Both the position numbers and the translations under genes were made by a program. The notes under the pieces are model-generated. The model made no database searches and was not told the DNA's origin. It saw only the letters and a program-made list of their open reading frames with translations. A DNA stretch of 64,000 nucleotides from contig NZ_OMOQ01000001.1 in the NCBI RefSeq assembly GCF_900302475.1, positions 620,001-684,000 of the forward strand, written 5' to 3'. The stretch is from Defluviimonas aquaemixtae. GTDB taxonomy: Bacteria > Pseudomonadota > Alphaproteobacteria > Rhodobacterales > Rhodobacteraceae. How positions within the stretch are numbered: position 1 is the first letter of the stretch; each line of letters opens with the position of its first letter. This document shows positions 18,776-28,824 of this stretch, in pieces.

Positions 18776-19119
18776 TAAACCTCACGACGTGTTCCCGCGC
18801 GCCTTCGGCGCGTAAGGGCTAGCAAGTTGTAGGGCAGGGTTCAGCCCCCCGTTTCCCGAACTTTACCGCCCATCCCCGCCCGATTTGTCCCGCGACAAAT
18901 CGGGCCGCGCCTGCCACCCTGCCCGCCCGACGCGGGCGCGCGTTCGACCGGGAAACGGTCCACTGGACCGTTTCTGATCCGGTCTCACCCCAGGCAGTCG
19001 CGCCCCGATTTCCGAACGCATGGGGCTAACGGAGAACCCCTTGGCCTCCGGCTCGCGCCTCCGGGCAAGCGGACCGGGCAAAGGTCCACTGGACCTTTGC
19101 TTTCCGGCCCTCGGGCGCC
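18752..19119. repeat. Intergenic cluster of REP-like palindromes
   Basis: The 368-base gap holds no credible gene but several near-perfect palindromes. These are CGCGCC-TTC-GGCGCG (about 18798-18812), an 11-base-arm hairpin with arms CCCGATTTGTC/GACAAATCGGG and loop CCGC (18880-18905), a 21-base element with arms AAACGGTCCA/TGGACCGTTT around one base (18954-18974), and a 23-base element with arms GCAAAGGTCCA/TGGACCTTTGC (19078-19100). The last two share the core GGTCCACTGGACC and belong to one family. An imperfect direct repeat of CTAGCAAG...TAGGGC...GTT...CC also occurs at 18738-18780 and 18820-18863. An apparent minus-strand frame through here is produced by the repeats. Confidence 0.75.
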
Positions 19120-19476
19120 TCACCCCTTCCGTCCCACAACCTCCTCCCACGCCGCCTCATCGACCGCCTTCAGCCGCGTGAGCGCCGCCTCGGCCTCGTC
19201 GCGCAACGTCACCTTCATCTCGGCCTTCACCCGCTCCACGCCCGCGACCAGCGCGTCGATCTCGGGCAGCGGCACCTTGGTCTTTTCAGACAGCGCCTGC
19301 AGCGCCTCCAGAACCTTGCCGAGCTGTTTGCCATAGCTCGCCACCTCGCGGAGGATCCGCGCCTCGATCTCGGGGCTGCCCTTGATGTCGGGCGACAGGA
19401 ACCGGGGCGTGATCTCCTGCGTCACGTCGCCGGAAAAGGGCGCGCGGAAGATGTAGGGGAAGAGGCTGGGGTACAT
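19120..19476 (-). CDS. Conserved hypothetical protein, 118 residues
   Basis: A soluble, mostly helical, charged protein starting MYPSLFPYIFRAPFSGDV at the ATG at 19476, with AAAGGAA as ribosome-binding site. The C-terminal two thirds (from about residue 35) is an amphipathic helical stretch (ILREVASYGKQLGKVLEALQAL) that could form a coiled coil. No signal peptide. I do not recognise a named family; a phasin-like or structural role is possible from the helical character but not supported otherwise. It lies downstream of the secreted gene at 19585, separated by a hairpin. Confidence 0.75.
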   Translation of the reverse strand: MYPSLFPYIFRAPFSGDVTQEITPRFLSPDIKGSPEIEARILREVASYGKQLGKVLEALQALSEKTKVPLPEIDALVAGVERVKAEMKVTLRDEAEAALTRLKAVDEAAWEEVVGRKG

Positions 19477-19504
19477 CGGGGAATTCCTTTCGGTCGAAAT
19501 GGAA

Positions 19505-19532
19505 AGCGCGGGCGCAAAATGACGCCCGCGCT
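19505..19532 (-). terminator. Hairpin downstream of the 19585-20001 gene
   Basis: Perfect 10-base arms AGCGCGGGCG and CGCCCGCGCT around an 8-base loop. Read on the minus strand it follows the stop at 19585 and precedes a short T-rich run, so it probably ends or attenuates that transcript before the 118-residue gene. Confidence 0.55.
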
Positions 19533-19584
19533 GAGTGTAGCGTAGAAGTCGGCGAGTCTCACTCGCCACGTAACGGAGTCCCCG

Positions 19585-20001
19585 TCACTCCGCCGTGACG
19601 ACCTGCATCACCAGCTTGTCGTCCACCTTGATCGGGCCGTCCTCCTTGGCGCCGAGCGTGTATTCGAACCCGCCGGTCGTCATGCCACCGTCCTCGCCGT
19701 GGACCATCAGCATCAGCATCTCGCCGGACGCCACCGGCTCCATGAGGATCGCGGCCACGTCGACATTCTCGCCCGCGCGCAAGGGAGCGTAGCCGACGAC
19801 CGGCCCCGGCTTCATCTCGGCATCGGTGCGGTGGACGACCATCCAGCCGTTGGCGGGCGCGACGACCTTGTCGGCGCTCACCACGCCGTTCGCGACGCTC
19901 TGGTCCGCGGCCTCGACCATCGGCGCCATTCCGTGGCCGTCGGCCAGCGCCAGCGTGCCCAGCATGGCGGTGGCGGTTGCGGTCATGACAAGAAATTTCA
20001 T
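19585..20001 (-). CDS. Secreted DUF7282-like protein
   Basis: 138 residues from the ATG at 20001, with a GAGGAGG ribosome-binding site. A signal peptide (MKFLVMTATATAMLGTLALA) precedes a small beta-rich domain containing VANGVVSADKVVAPANGWMV and GPVVGYAPLRAGENVDV, a pattern I associate with DUF7282-type domains in exported proteins of bacteria and archaea. It has no cysteines or obvious catalytic residues and is probably periplasmic. Function unknown. Confidence 0.78.
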   Translation of the reverse strand: MKFLVMTATATAMLGTLALADGHGMAPMVEAADQSVANGVVSADKVVAPANGWMVVHRTDAEMKPGPVVGYAPLRAGENVDVAAILMEPVASGEMLMLMVHGEDGGMTTGGFEYTLGAKEDGPIKVDDKLVMQVVTAE

Positions 20002-20188
20002 GTCGGTTTCCTCCTCAAGGTTTCCTGACCCGGACTGGCCAGGCATGAGGAGCTACGGAGGGAATCCGCAAAAAGTTGCAGAGGAAGTTTCGGGGCCGGA
20101 AAGACCGGCGGATTGCAGGGGCAGGGGGGCGCCCTCGCGCGAGCGGTTCACCCGGTTCGGCCCGTCGCTGTCCCGCGCACTGCCCGCG

Positions 20189-20326
20189 CTAGAACAGCCC
20201 GTCGCCGCCCTGCCGGTCCTCGACGACCTCGTCGGCGACCACCGCGACGCCCGCGCCGATGATCACCGGTGCGCAGCCCGCGAGCGAAAGCGCCGCCGCC
20301 GCCAGAATAAGCCCGAATGTCCGCAT
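20189..20326 (-). CDS. Small lipoprotein, 45 residues
   Basis: Starts at the ATG at 20326, preceded by GGGGAGGAC. The signal peptide ends in a lipobox (LSLAGC), so the mature protein is a lipidated peptide of about 29 residues ending VVEDRQGGDGLF. Short lipoproteins with this acidic, glycine-rich ending recur in Rhodobacteraceae as far as I recall. Role unknown. Confidence 0.75.
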   Translation of the reverse strand: MRTFGLILAAAALSLAGCAPVIIGAGVAVVADEVVEDRQGGDGLF

Positions 20327-20400
20327 GCTGTGTCCTCCCCCTCGGGGCAGTCTATCAAAGCCGGTCCCCGGCGCCAGCCCGGGGCGCCCGAACGCACATG

Positions 20401-20462
20401 CCCGACACGTGTCGGGACGGATGCCAGACGCGTGCGGGACGCCGGCCATACCGATGCCAGAC
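20401..20462 (-). repeat. Tandem 11-12-bp repeat, minus orientation
   Basis: Read on the minus strand from 20462 the DNA divides exactly into GTCTGGCATCG, GTATGGCCGGC, GTCCCGCACGC, GTCTGGCATCC and GTCCCGACACGT. The last unit runs into a perfect 16-base palindrome (arms CCCGACAC/GTGTCGGG, 20401-20416). The same units occur on the plus strand at 39157-39213. Confidence 0.65.
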
Positions 20463-21210
20463 GCCCGCGAGCCCCGAAATCATGGTGTGAGCGATCTCGC
20501 CTTTCCCGCCCGCAAGCCTGCCGAAAGACAGGCGGAATCGAGTTGTCCACATGAAATCCACAAGGAATTTCAACATCTTATCCCCCGAAAACTTTCGCGG
20601 GCCGGTGTTTTTTCCTTGCGGGAATCACCCCCGTTTGTGAACGTTCTTTTACCGCAAGGGGTCGCAAGACACCGGGCGGACCGCAAAGACCTCCGGGGTC
20701 TTCACGATTGGAAAACGGAACATGTGTCCGGGATCGAATCAGGGAGCTTCGGAACGTCGGGAGGGCCGCGAAAGATCCTCGGATCTGAAGGGGTTAACCT
20801 CGGCGTCGCAAGGGTCGGAGCGGGTCATGCGGGCGCTTCGGTGTCCCGTGTGGCGGCGAAGGTCCTTCGGGGCCGGAGCCTTATCCGGGTTGTCCGCAAG
20901 GGTGGTCTGGATCGGAAAGGCGTCAGGGTGTGCCGCAAGGCACGATGCGAAGACCGCGTCTGAGCACCTGGCGCCTTTTCTGATTCTTAATCTTTTTCCG
21001 GTAAGAAAACCGAGGCCCGGTCACCATCGGCAACCGGGCCCCCTCAGCGTCAGCTGATGCATTACCGCGTCCATGCACCTGTAGTGAGAGCGTTACACCG
21101 GAAAGCGCCGGAGATCAACCATATCTCGCGACGATTGTGCGATACTTCGCAATATGTACCGGTGTTGGCGATCATATGGCGGGCCCTTGGGCCCTGCTCC
21201 ATATGCCGCG
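20463..21210. other. Non-coding region with DnaA-box-like motifs
   Basis: About 750 bases without a credible gene; the open frames here have no family resemblance or ribosome-binding site. Near 20543-20590 are three motifs resembling the DnaA box TTATCCACA: TTGTCCACA, AAATCCACA and TTATCCCCC. TTATCCGGG and TTGTCCGCA follow around 20880-20900. An A/T-rich run lies at about 20977-21010. CCGCAAGG-type words recur through 20650-20945, suggesting a structured RNA or protein-binding region. Possible roles are a regulatory RNA, a long leader or a DnaA-binding locus; none is established. Confidence 0.4.
21173..21205 (-). terminator. Nested palindrome after the entericidin-like gene
   Basis: Outer arms CATATGG (21173-21179) and CCATATG (21199-21205) enclose an inner GGGCCC-TT-GGGCCC hairpin. 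It lies a few bases past the stop codon of the small lipoprotein gene on the minus strand, the expected place for a terminator, although no U-run is present. Confidence 0.5.
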
Positions 21211-21348
21211 TCACATTCCCGACTGCACGTCCTCGGCCTCGTCGGTGATCGCCGAGCCTGCCGACTGAAGATCGCGTCCCGCGCCTTTGACGGTCTCACA
21301 GGCCGCGAGCGAGAAGATCGTGATGAGAGCGAGGATGAACCGGGTCAT
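21211..21348 (-). CDS. Entericidin A/B-like lipoprotein
   Basis: 45 residues from the ATG at 21348, preceded by TTGGAG. The signal peptide and lipobox (FSLAAC) lead to a short mature region, ETVKGAGRDLQSAGSAITDEA, which matches the entericidin pattern (ETxxGxGrDiqxaGxai). Entericidins are small envelope lipoproteins first described as a toxin/antidote pair in enterobacteria; single copies are common in alphaproteobacteria and their function there is unclear. Confidence 0.85.
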   Translation of the reverse strand: MTRFILALITIFSLAACETVKGAGRDLQSAGSAITDEAEDVQSGM

Positions 21349-21799
21349 ATGAATCTCCAACGTTGGTACTGATGCGACATTGCCGCCGGCGCGGCGCGGC
21401 TTCAAGAGGCGGATTCGGCGGCCGGGCCGATCCCGCCGCCTGGACATGCAAACGACGGAGATTCAGCGCCGCGCCTAGCGACTGTCGCGGCGCAGGCGAA
21501 GAAAGATCGGGCGTATGGTCCCGCGCGCAGACAAAAACAAAGTCGTTTGCGTACCAACTTTCGGACATGTCCCAAAAGACAAGTTCCCGAATCCCCAAAA
21601 CCTGTGTCTAAACTACACGTATAAGGGGTAAGAAACATTGAAGAGTAACTGCATAGTAGAAGAATTCTAAACAATCCGTTTCCAGAACCAATGATGGGCG
21701 GGTCCGCGTTGCTGTGCGGTCCCGCCCTTCCTTATGGGCGGGCACGGTCCCACATCCGGGATTCACCCTTTCTTAACCGTCTTGCGCGAGGTTCGCGGC
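21349..21799. other. Intergenic region with a possible small RNA
   Basis: 450 bases without a credible gene. It contains an inverted repeat GCGCCGCG/CGCGGCGC (21466-21493), then a markedly AT-rich stretch (about 21525-21690), then a strong GC-rich hairpin at 21696-21727 oriented as a plus-strand terminator. Because the gene to the left is on the minus strand, a plus-strand terminator here implies a transcript beginning inside this gap. Confidence 0.4.
21696..21727 (+). terminator. Intrinsic terminator-like hairpin
   Basis: Arms GGGCGGG-T-CCGC and GCGG-T-CCCGCCC with one T:T mismatch, followed by TTCCTTAT. A second partial GGGCGGG at 21736 could compete with the first arm. It would end a plus-strand RNA made in the preceding AT-rich stretch. 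Confidence 0.55.
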
Positions 21800-22099
21800 A
21801 TGCGCCTGCTCGCCCTCCTTCTTCTTGCCGCCTGCGCGTCACCCGCCCCGCAGTTCATCGGTGGCGAACGGCACGAGGTCACGCGGGGCGGGTTGCGCTT
21901 CGTCGTCTTCCACGCGGGCAGCAGGGCTGAGGTCGTGCGTCTCGGCTATCTCACGCGGTCCGAGCGCGCAATCGTGCCGCGCCTGATGGAGGAAGCGGCG
22001 GCGGAGGCCACGGGTTGCCGCGTCGTCCCGAACTCGATGCGGTCCGGGATCCCCGGCGATACCGGTGAGGCACGCTTCGATCTCGACTGCCGCGCCTGA
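21800..22099 (+). CDS. Small lipoprotein, 99 residues
   Basis: Starts at the ATG at 21800. The signal peptide MRLLALLLLAAC carries a lipobox, then a compact domain follows with GLRFVVFHAGSRAEVVRLGYL and two further cysteines (TGCRVVP and DLDCRA) that could form a disulfide. It should be an envelope lipoprotein. I do not recognise a named family. It is convergent with the alpha/beta hydrolase gene. Confidence 0.72.
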   Translation: MRLLALLLLAACASPAPQFIGGERHEVTRGGLRFVVFHAGSRAEVVRLGYLTRSERAIVPRLMEEAAAEATGCRVVPNSMRSGIPGDTGEARFDLDCRA

Positions 22100-22164
22100 T
22101 CGGTCTCGGCCCGCTCTTGTACGCATTGCGCGGCATGCGGCTCGCCTCGGCAGTCCATGCCGTT

Positions 22165-22278
22165 TCATACGCTCGTCGCCTTAAGGCCCGCCAGTTCGGC
22201 TGCGATCGCGGTCTCGAAGATTGGCTTGTCGCGCTTCACGCGATCATTGCGCTCGTGACTGCCAGCGCGCGGTCCGGG
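22165..22278 (-). other. In-frame open extension after the hydrolase stop codon
   Basis: Directly after the TAG stop of the hydrolase (22279-22281) the same minus-strand frame stays open for 37 codons and then ends at TGA. The encoded peptide (GSHERNDRVKRDKPIFETAI, then AAELAGLKATSV) looks protein-like, with third-position G/C typical of this genome. It may be a decayed gene end, a lost C-terminal extension or a readthrough product. It has no start codon of its own. Confidence 0.35.
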
Positions 22279-23073
22279 CTACCAACTGTCTCCTACGTCG
22301 CTGCGGCCTGACACGGTGAGGAACGCGCGGACGGCCGCTTCGAACTCGCGCGGGCGGTCAGCGTGAAGCCAATGGCCCGCGCCGCGCAGCTTGGCGAAAC
22401 GTGCGGCCGGGAAGAGTTTCTTGATCGTGCCTCGGTGCTCCGGGCGCACATAGTCCGACTCGGCGCCGGTCAAGAACAGGGCAGGTCCGTCGAATTGACC
22501 CTCTGTCTCCGGCCAGCCTATGATGCGTTCCATCTCGCGTTCCAGCACGTCAAGATTGAGGCGCCAGCGCGGCGGCTCCACCTTGAGATCGAGCGACTGA
22601 AGGAGGAACGCGCGCACGCCAGGCTCTACGACCGTCGCCGCGAGGCGCCGGTCAGCCTCGCCGCGCGAAGTCAGACCTCTCAGGTCGAGACCGTGCATCG
22701 CGCGTGTCAGATGTGCCTGGGAATGCCCATAGGCCGCTGGCGCGATGTCAGCCACGATGAGGCGCCGTACGGATTCGGGCTGCGTGAGCGCGAGTTGCAT
22801 CGCGGCCTTGCCACCCATCGAATGGCCGACGACATCGGCCGTACCGCCGGTCGCCGCCACGACCTCGGCGAGATCGGCAGCCATGTCCTCGTAGCCATTG
22901 GTGTCGGCGCGGAAGCTCTCACCGTGATTGCGCATGTCGACGGTCACGACACGCCGGTCGGCGGCGAGCCGCCGCGCGATCGCGCCCCAGTTGCGCGCCG
23001 AGCCGAACAGCCCGTGCGCGATCAGGATGGCAGGATCCGCCCCCGTTGCGCCGAGTTCATCATACCTGAGCAT
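22279..23073 (-). CDS. Alpha/beta hydrolase (YbfF-like esterase)
   Basis: 264 residues. The fold signatures are IAHGLFGSARNW (oxyanion-hole HG), VVTVDMRNHGESF, the nucleophile elbow VVGHSMGGKAAMQ, an acid residue region LTGAESDYV and catalytic histidine GAGHWLHADRP. This is the pattern of the YbfF/EPHX-type esterases that hydrolyse short acyl esters, including acyl-CoA in E. coli YbfF. The start is the ATG at 23073. It is cytoplasmic, with no signal peptide. Confidence 0.92.
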   Translation of the reverse strand: MLRYDELGATGADPAILIAHGLFGSARNWGAIARRLAADRRVVTVDMRNHGESFRADTNGYEDMAADLAEVVAATGGTADVVGHSMGGKAAMQLALTQPESVRRLIVADIAPAAYGHSQAHLTRAMHGLDLRGLTSRGEADRRLAATVVEPGVRAFLLQSLDLKVEPPRWRLNLDVLEREMERIIGWPETEGQFDGPALFLTGAESDYVRPEHRGTIKKLFPAARFAKLRGAGHWLHADRPREFEAAVRAFLTVSGRSDVGDSW

Positions 23074-23162
23074 GGCTCTTCCTAGCGCAGCGCAGAGCGG
23101 GCTTCCAGTGGCGTTGCGAGGTGGCCGGGGTGAGGTTAGTCTCTGCTTCGCGGGAGGGCGGA

Positions 23163-23534
23163 ATGAGCGGCTTGGACGTGCAGCAAATGGCGCGCCGGGT
23201 GGCCGAGCTGATGGAGGCGCGGCTACATGTCCGGGGCGCAGACTTGTCCCAAAAACTCAGGCGCGGGGCCCGGTTTCTGCCGCGTAAGGTGCGCAAGTCG
23301 GCCGCCTATCTCGCGCGCGCGGCCGAGGACGCCCAGGTGCCGCGTCTGCACATGCGGCTCGACCAGGCAGAAATCGCGAAGGCCTACGACACGTGTGTCC
23401 GCTATCTCAAGCCGCTCGGTGCGGGCGCGCGGCGCAAGGCGATCCTGCTCGACATCCTCACGGGGCTCGCAGGCGGAATATTCGTCGCGTGCTTGTTCGT
23501 CCTCGCGCTTCTCGTCTGGCGCGGCTTTCTCTGA
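23163..23534 (+). CDS. Hypothetical protein with C-terminal membrane anchor
   Basis: 123 residues from the ATG at 23163, preceded by GGGAGGGCGG. The N-terminal 90 residues are basic and helical (ARRVAELMEARLHVRGADLS), and the C-terminal 30 residues are a single transmembrane helix (ILTGLAGGIFVACLFVLALL) with a very short tail. This tail-anchored layout puts the basic domain in the cytoplasm. I do not recognise the family; length and composition look like a genuine gene of this genome. Confidence 0.75.
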   Translation: MSGLDVQQMARRVAELMEARLHVRGADLSQKLRRGARFLPRKVRKSAAYLARAAEDAQVPRLHMRLDQAEIAKAYDTCVRYLKPLGAGARRKAILLDILTGLAGGIFVACLFVLALLVWRGFL

Positions 23535-23702
23535 CTTACGGGTGGCGACGCCGCCTCGCGTGGCAACGGCGCCGATAACGTACCGGGTGGAAACCTGTCG
23601 GCGAGGACATGGTTTTAGATCACGACGGCGGTGACAGCCGTGACGCGGTAACGCGGTCACGAAACGAGGGGAGGCGTCGCCCCCCTATCGGTTTCGCGCC
23701 GC

Positions 23703-24998
23703 TCAAAGCCCCGGATAGAGCGGGAAGCGGGCGCACAGTTCGGACACTTCCACCTTGACCTTTTTTTCGACCGCGCCGTTGCCGTCTTCGCCATTGACCG
23801 CAAGTCCGTCGACCACCTCGATGATCCAGCGGGCGATCTGGCGGAACTCAGCCTCGGCGAAGCCGCGGGTCGTGCCGGCGGGGGAGCCGAGGCGGATGCC
23901 CGAAGTGACCATAGGCTTTTCAGGGTCGAACGGGATGCCGTTCTTGTTGCATGTGATGCGGGCGCGGCCCAATGCCTTCTCGGTCTCGTTGCCCTTCACC
24001 TTTTTCGGGCGAAGATCGACGAGCATGACGTGCGTGTCGGTCCCGCCCGTGACGATGTCGAGCCCGCCTTTCATCAGTTCGTCAGCCAAGGCTTGCGCGT
24101 TCTTCACGACCTGCGCGGCATAGGCCTTGAACTCGGGGCGAAGCGCCTCGCCGAAGGCCACCGCCTTCGCGGCGATGACATGCATCAGCGGTCCGCCCTG
24201 GATGCCCGGGAAGATCGCCGAATTAACCTTCTTGGCGATCTCTTCATTGTTCGTGAGGATCATGCCGCCGCGCGGGCCGCGAAGCGTCTTGTGCGTTGTC
24301 GTCGTAGCGACATCCGCGAAGGGAAAGGGTGAAGGGTGCTGGCCGCCCGCGACCAGTCCCGCGAAATGCGCCATGTCGACCATCAGCCAGGCGCCCACGC
24401 TGTCGGCGATCTCGCGGAACTTTGCGAAATCCATTATGCGCGGCACGGCCGAACCGCCTGCGACGATCAGCTTGGGCTGGTGCTCCTTGGCAAGGGCGGT
24501 GACCTGGTCGTAGTCGATGCGGCTGTCCTGCTTGCGAACGCCGTACTGTACGGCGTTGAACCACTTGCCCGACTGGTTCGGCGCGGCGCCATGCGTCAGA
24601 TGGCCTCCGCTCGCGAGGTTCATGCCAAGGAAGGTCTCGCCGGGTTTCAGGAGCGCGTTGAAGACGCCCTGGTTGGCCTGAGAGCCGGAATTCGGCTGGA
24701 CGTTCACGAATTCGCAGCCGAAGAGTTCCTTGGCCCGATCGATCGCGAGGTTCTCGGCCACGTCGACGTATTGGCAACCGCCGTAGTAGCGACGACCGGG
24801 ATAGCCTTCGGCATACTTGTTGGTCATCACCGAGCCCTGCGCCTCCATCACGGCGCGGGACACGATGTTTTCCGAGGCGATCAGCTCTATTTCGTCGCGC
24901 TGGCGGCCGAGTTCGTCGGTGATTGAGCGGTGGAGCTCAGGATCGCGAGTGGCGAGGGTCTCGGTGAAAAAGCCGGTATCGCGTTGCGGGGCGTCCAT
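23703..24998 (-). CDS. glyA: Serine hydroxymethyltransferase
   Basis: PLP enzyme (431 residues, normal length) that interconverts serine plus tetrahydrofolate with glycine plus 5,10-methylene-tetrahydrofolate, feeding one-carbon metabolism. Visible signatures are [32 protein letters not shown] and the PLP-lysine segment [14 protein letters not shown]. The start at 24998 has GAGGAGAG upstream. I looked for a riboswitch in the 130-base upstream gap and did not recognise one. Confidence 0.98.
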   Translation of the reverse strand: MDAPQRDTGFFTETLATRDPELHRSITDELGRQRDEIELIASENIVSRAVMEAQGSVMTNKYAEGYPGRRYYGGCQYVDVAENLAIDRAKELFGCEFVNVQPNSGSQANQGVFNALLKPGETFLGMNLASGGHLTHGAAPNQSGKWFNAVQYGVRKQDSRIDYDQVTALAKEHQPKLIVAGGSAVPRIMDFAKFREIADSVGAWLMVDMAHFAGLVAGGQHPSPFPFADVATTTTHKTLRGPRGGMILTNNEEIAKKVNSAIFPGIQGGPLMHVIAAKAVAFGEALRPEFKAYAAQVVKNAQALADELMKGGLDIVTGGTDTHVMLVDLRPKKVKGNETEKALGRARITCNKNGIPFDPEKPMVTSGIRLGSPAGTTRGFAEAEFRQIARWIIEVVDGLAVNGEDGNGAVEKKVKVEVSELCARFPLYPGL

Positions 24999-25129
24999 GG
25001 GTCTCTCCTCAGGCAGGCGCGTTGCGCGGGTTGTAGCTGAGGACGGCTGCAGTCGGAAGCGCGGAATCCGACCTGTTTTGTTGCGCGGGCGAAACGAATT
25101 CCACTATGGGAAGCTTTTCGCCTGCCGCG

Positions 25130-26572
25130 TCAGGCGACGGTGAACTGGCCCATCATGCCGGCATCCTCGTGTTCGAGGATGTGGCAGTGATACATGTAGG
25201 GCAGAACGGGATCCGAATAATCGGCGAATGACAGCCGAAGCGCGACCGATTCTTCCGGCCGGATCAGGACGGTATCCTTATGCCCAGCTTCGTGCGCGGC
25301 GGGCGGTTGGCCGTTGCGGCTGAGGATGCGGAACTGGACGTCGTGGATATGCATCGGGTGAAGCATCGGCGTCGTGTTCGTCCAGGTCCAGGTTTCAGTC
25401 GCGCCGAGAGGAACCGAGAAATCCACCCGGTCATGGTCGAAACGGCGGTTGTTGATCGTGAAGTCGCCCATCATGCCCATGCCGGTCATCGCGAGGCTGA
25501 AGTCGCGCTCCTCGCCGGTTGCTTCCGGCGGCGGCGGGAGTTCGACGAGCGTGTCGGGCAGGGCGGCGGCGCGGCGGGCGGCGCGGGGCCGGAACTCCAT
25601 CACGTCGCGGGTGCCGGCGGTGCCCATCATCATGACCTCGGCGCCGAAGACCTCGGCGCGAAGCTGCGCGGCTTCGCCGCCGGACAAATCGACAAGGAAT
25701 TCGCCGCGCTCCCCGGGGCTAAGGACCGAGCCCTGCATGGCGACCGGCGCCGCCAACAGCCCGCCATCCGAGGCGATCTGGTGGAACGTCCGATTGTCGG
25801 AGAAATGCAGGCCATAGAAGCTGCCATTGGAGCCGTTCAGGACGCGGAGCCGGACGAGCGGCGCGTCGGTTTCGAGCAACGGGCCGATCTGACCATTCAC
25901 CAGCATCACGTCGCCCTGCATTCCGGCCATGCGGTCGTGCATGTTCAGCGCATAGGGCATCTGCCCGGCGGCGTCGAAACGTCGGTCCTGGAGGACCAGC
26001 GTGAAGTCATCCTCGCCATGTGTACGGGGCAGTGCAACAGCAGTCTCCTCATCGTCTTCGACCCGGATCACGCCGGCCATGCCGGCCCAGACATGCGGAC
26101 CGGCCTTTCGATGCTGATGACCATGGAACCAGAACGTGCCCGCTTTTTGCATCAGATCGAATTCGGGTGACCAAGTCTCGCCGGGCGCGATCGACTGATG
26201 CGGGCCGCCGTCGGCGGCGGCAGGCACATGCAGGCCGTGCCAGTGCAGGGTCATCGGTTCGGCGAGTGTGTTGCCGACATTCATGCGTAGCTTTTCGCCG
26301 GCGTGCGCCGACAGGATTGGGCCGAGAAATGGTGCGTTGATCCCGATCGTCTCCGTCGCCGTTTCGTCGTGGAATTCGTGCAGGCCATTCGCGACCAAAA
26401 GGTCGAAGACCCGCCGGCCCTGTTCGATACTGCCGCCGGTGAGCGGGGGCTGGACGAAGGGTCGGCCCGAAACGGCGGCACGTGCGCCGCGAGCGCCGAT
26501 CAGCGCGGGTGCGGCCAGCGCGGCGAGGCCGGCAAGGGCGGCACGGCGGGAAAGCGAGGCGAAGGTTGGCAT
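25130..26572 (-). CDS. Multicopper oxidase, CueO-like, with twin-arginine signal
   Basis: 480 residues. The N terminus ([19 protein letters not shown]) is a twin-arginine signal, so the folded copper enzyme is exported to the periplasm. Copper-ligand motifs are all present: [20 protein letters not shown] and the C-terminal [13 protein letters not shown], where the axial methionine marks type 1 copper. Methionine-rich patches ([18 protein letters not shown]) recall the substrate-binding region of cuprous oxidases such as CueO and suggest a role in copper tolerance. Divergent from nadK. Confidence 0.93.
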   Translation of the reverse strand: MPTFASLSRRAALAGLAALAAPALIGARGARAAVSGRPFVQPPLTGGSIEQGRRVFDLLVANGLHEFHDETATETIGINAPFLGPILSAHAGEKLRMNVGNTLAEPMTLHWHGLHVPAAADGGPHQSIAPGETWSPEFDLMQKAGTFWFHGHQHRKAGPHVWAGMAGVIRVEDDEETAVALPRTHGEDDFTLVLQDRRFDAAGQMPYALNMHDRMAGMQGDVMLVNGQIGPLLETDAPLVRLRVLNGSNGSFYGLHFSDNRTFHQIASDGGLLAAPVAMQGSVLSPGERGEFLVDLSGGEAAQLRAEVFGAEVMMMGTAGTRDVMEFRPRAARRAAALPDTLVELPPPPEATGEERDFSLAMTGMGMMGDFTINNRRFDHDRVDFSVPLGATETWTWTNTTPMLHPMHIHDVQFRILSRNGQPPAAHEAGHKDTVLIRPEESVALRLSFADYSDPVLPYMYHCHILEHEDAGMMGQFTVA

Positions 26573-26676
26573 TGGCGGCTCTCGGGAAGCGGCGCTTGCG
26601 GGAAGCGGCGCGGTTGGGGTTGTCTTTGCAGTCCTGTCTGTGGATCAATGCACGAGGAACGCGGACGGAGCCAGTG

Positions 26677-27444
26677 GTGTCGACGCCCAAGAAGATCACA
26701 TTCCTGGCAAGCGACACCGAGGCCGCGCAGGCAGCGCTCGCCGAGCTCTCCGGCATCTACGGCTCGGTTCCGCTCGGCGGGGCCGAGGTAATCGTGGCGC
26801 TCGGCGGCGACGGGTTCATGCTCCAGACCCTTCACGCCACGCAGTCGATGGATGTACCTGTCTACGGCATGAATTGCGGCACCATCGGCTTTCTCATGAA
26901 CGAGTTCGACACCGAAGGGCTGATCGGCCGGCTCGATGCGGCCGAGGAAGAGGTCATCAACCCGCTGAGGATGCACGCCGTCCGCGCCGACGGGACGGTG
27001 CACGAGGCGCTCGCCATCAACGAGGTGTCGCTTCTCCGGGCTGGACCGCAGGCGGCCTGGCTGAGGATCAGCATCGACGGCAAGGTGCGGATGGAGGAAC
27101 TGGTCTGCGACGGCGCGCTTGTCTGCACGCCCGCCGGGTCAACCGCCTACAACTACTCCGCACACGGCCCGATCCTGCCCATCGGCGCAGAGGTGCTTGG
27201 GCTGACCGCGATGGCCGCGTTTCGGCCCCGCCGCTGGCGCGGCGCGGTGTTGCCGAAGACCGCGACGGTGCGGTTCGACGTGCTTGACGCGGCGAAACGC
27301 CCTGTCATGGCGGATGCCGACGGCAGATCCGTACGCGATGTCGTCTCGGTCGAGGTCCGTTCGGACCCGATGATCCGTCACCGGATCCTGTTCGATCCGG
27401 GCCATGGGCTGGAAGAGCGGCTCACGCGCGAGCAGTTCGAGTGA
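26677..27444 (+). CDS. nadK: NAD kinase
   Basis: 255-residue ATP-NAD kinase, which makes NADP+ from NAD+. Diagnostic motifs are [14 protein letters not shown] (GGDG), NEVSLLR and [18 protein letters not shown]. The start is GTG at 26677 (or GTG at 26674), chosen for the GGACGGAG ribosome-binding site and because the family begins at about this point; open frame further upstream overlaps the oxidase leader and is not family-like. It is convergent with the LuxO-like gene. Confidence 0.96.
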   Translation: MSTPKKITFLASDTEAAQAALAELSGIYGSVPLGGAEVIVALGGDGFMLQTLHATQSMDVPVYGMNCGTIGFLMNEFDTEGLIGRLDAAEEEVINPLRMHAVRADGTVHEALAINEVSLLRAGPQAAWLRISIDGKVRMEELVCDGALVCTPAGSTAYNYSAHGPILPIGAEVLGLTAMAAFRPRRWRGAVLPKTATVRFDVLDAAKRPVMADADGRSVRDVVSVEVRSDPMIRHRILFDPGHGLEERLTREQFE

Positions 27445-27450
27445 CCGCGC

Positions 27451-28820
<1,370 letters not shown>

Positions 28821-28824
<4 letters not shown>

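Noticed and set aside
18863..19150. Minus-strand frame of 95 codons between the orphan gene and the 118-residue protein
   Set aside because: It consists of the palindromic repeats read through in one frame (recurring RSSGP); no ribosome-binding site or family resemblance.
20401..20462. Short regular repeats considered as a CRISPR array
   Set aside because: Units are 11-12 bases with no spacers between them and no cas genes are present.
20259..20963. Plus-strand frame of 234 codons in the non-coding region
   Set aside because: Composition is not protein-like, it runs through the tandem repeat and antisense to the small lipoprotein, and it has no ribosome-binding site.
22117..22311. Plus-strand frame of 64 codons after the small lipoprotein
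   Set aside because: No ribosome-binding site or recognisable features; it overlaps the hydrolase end antisense.
24999..25129. Possible riboswitch upstream of glyA
   Set aside because: I looked for conserved glycine, SAM or folate-type elements and recognised none; the gap is short and unstructured to the eye.
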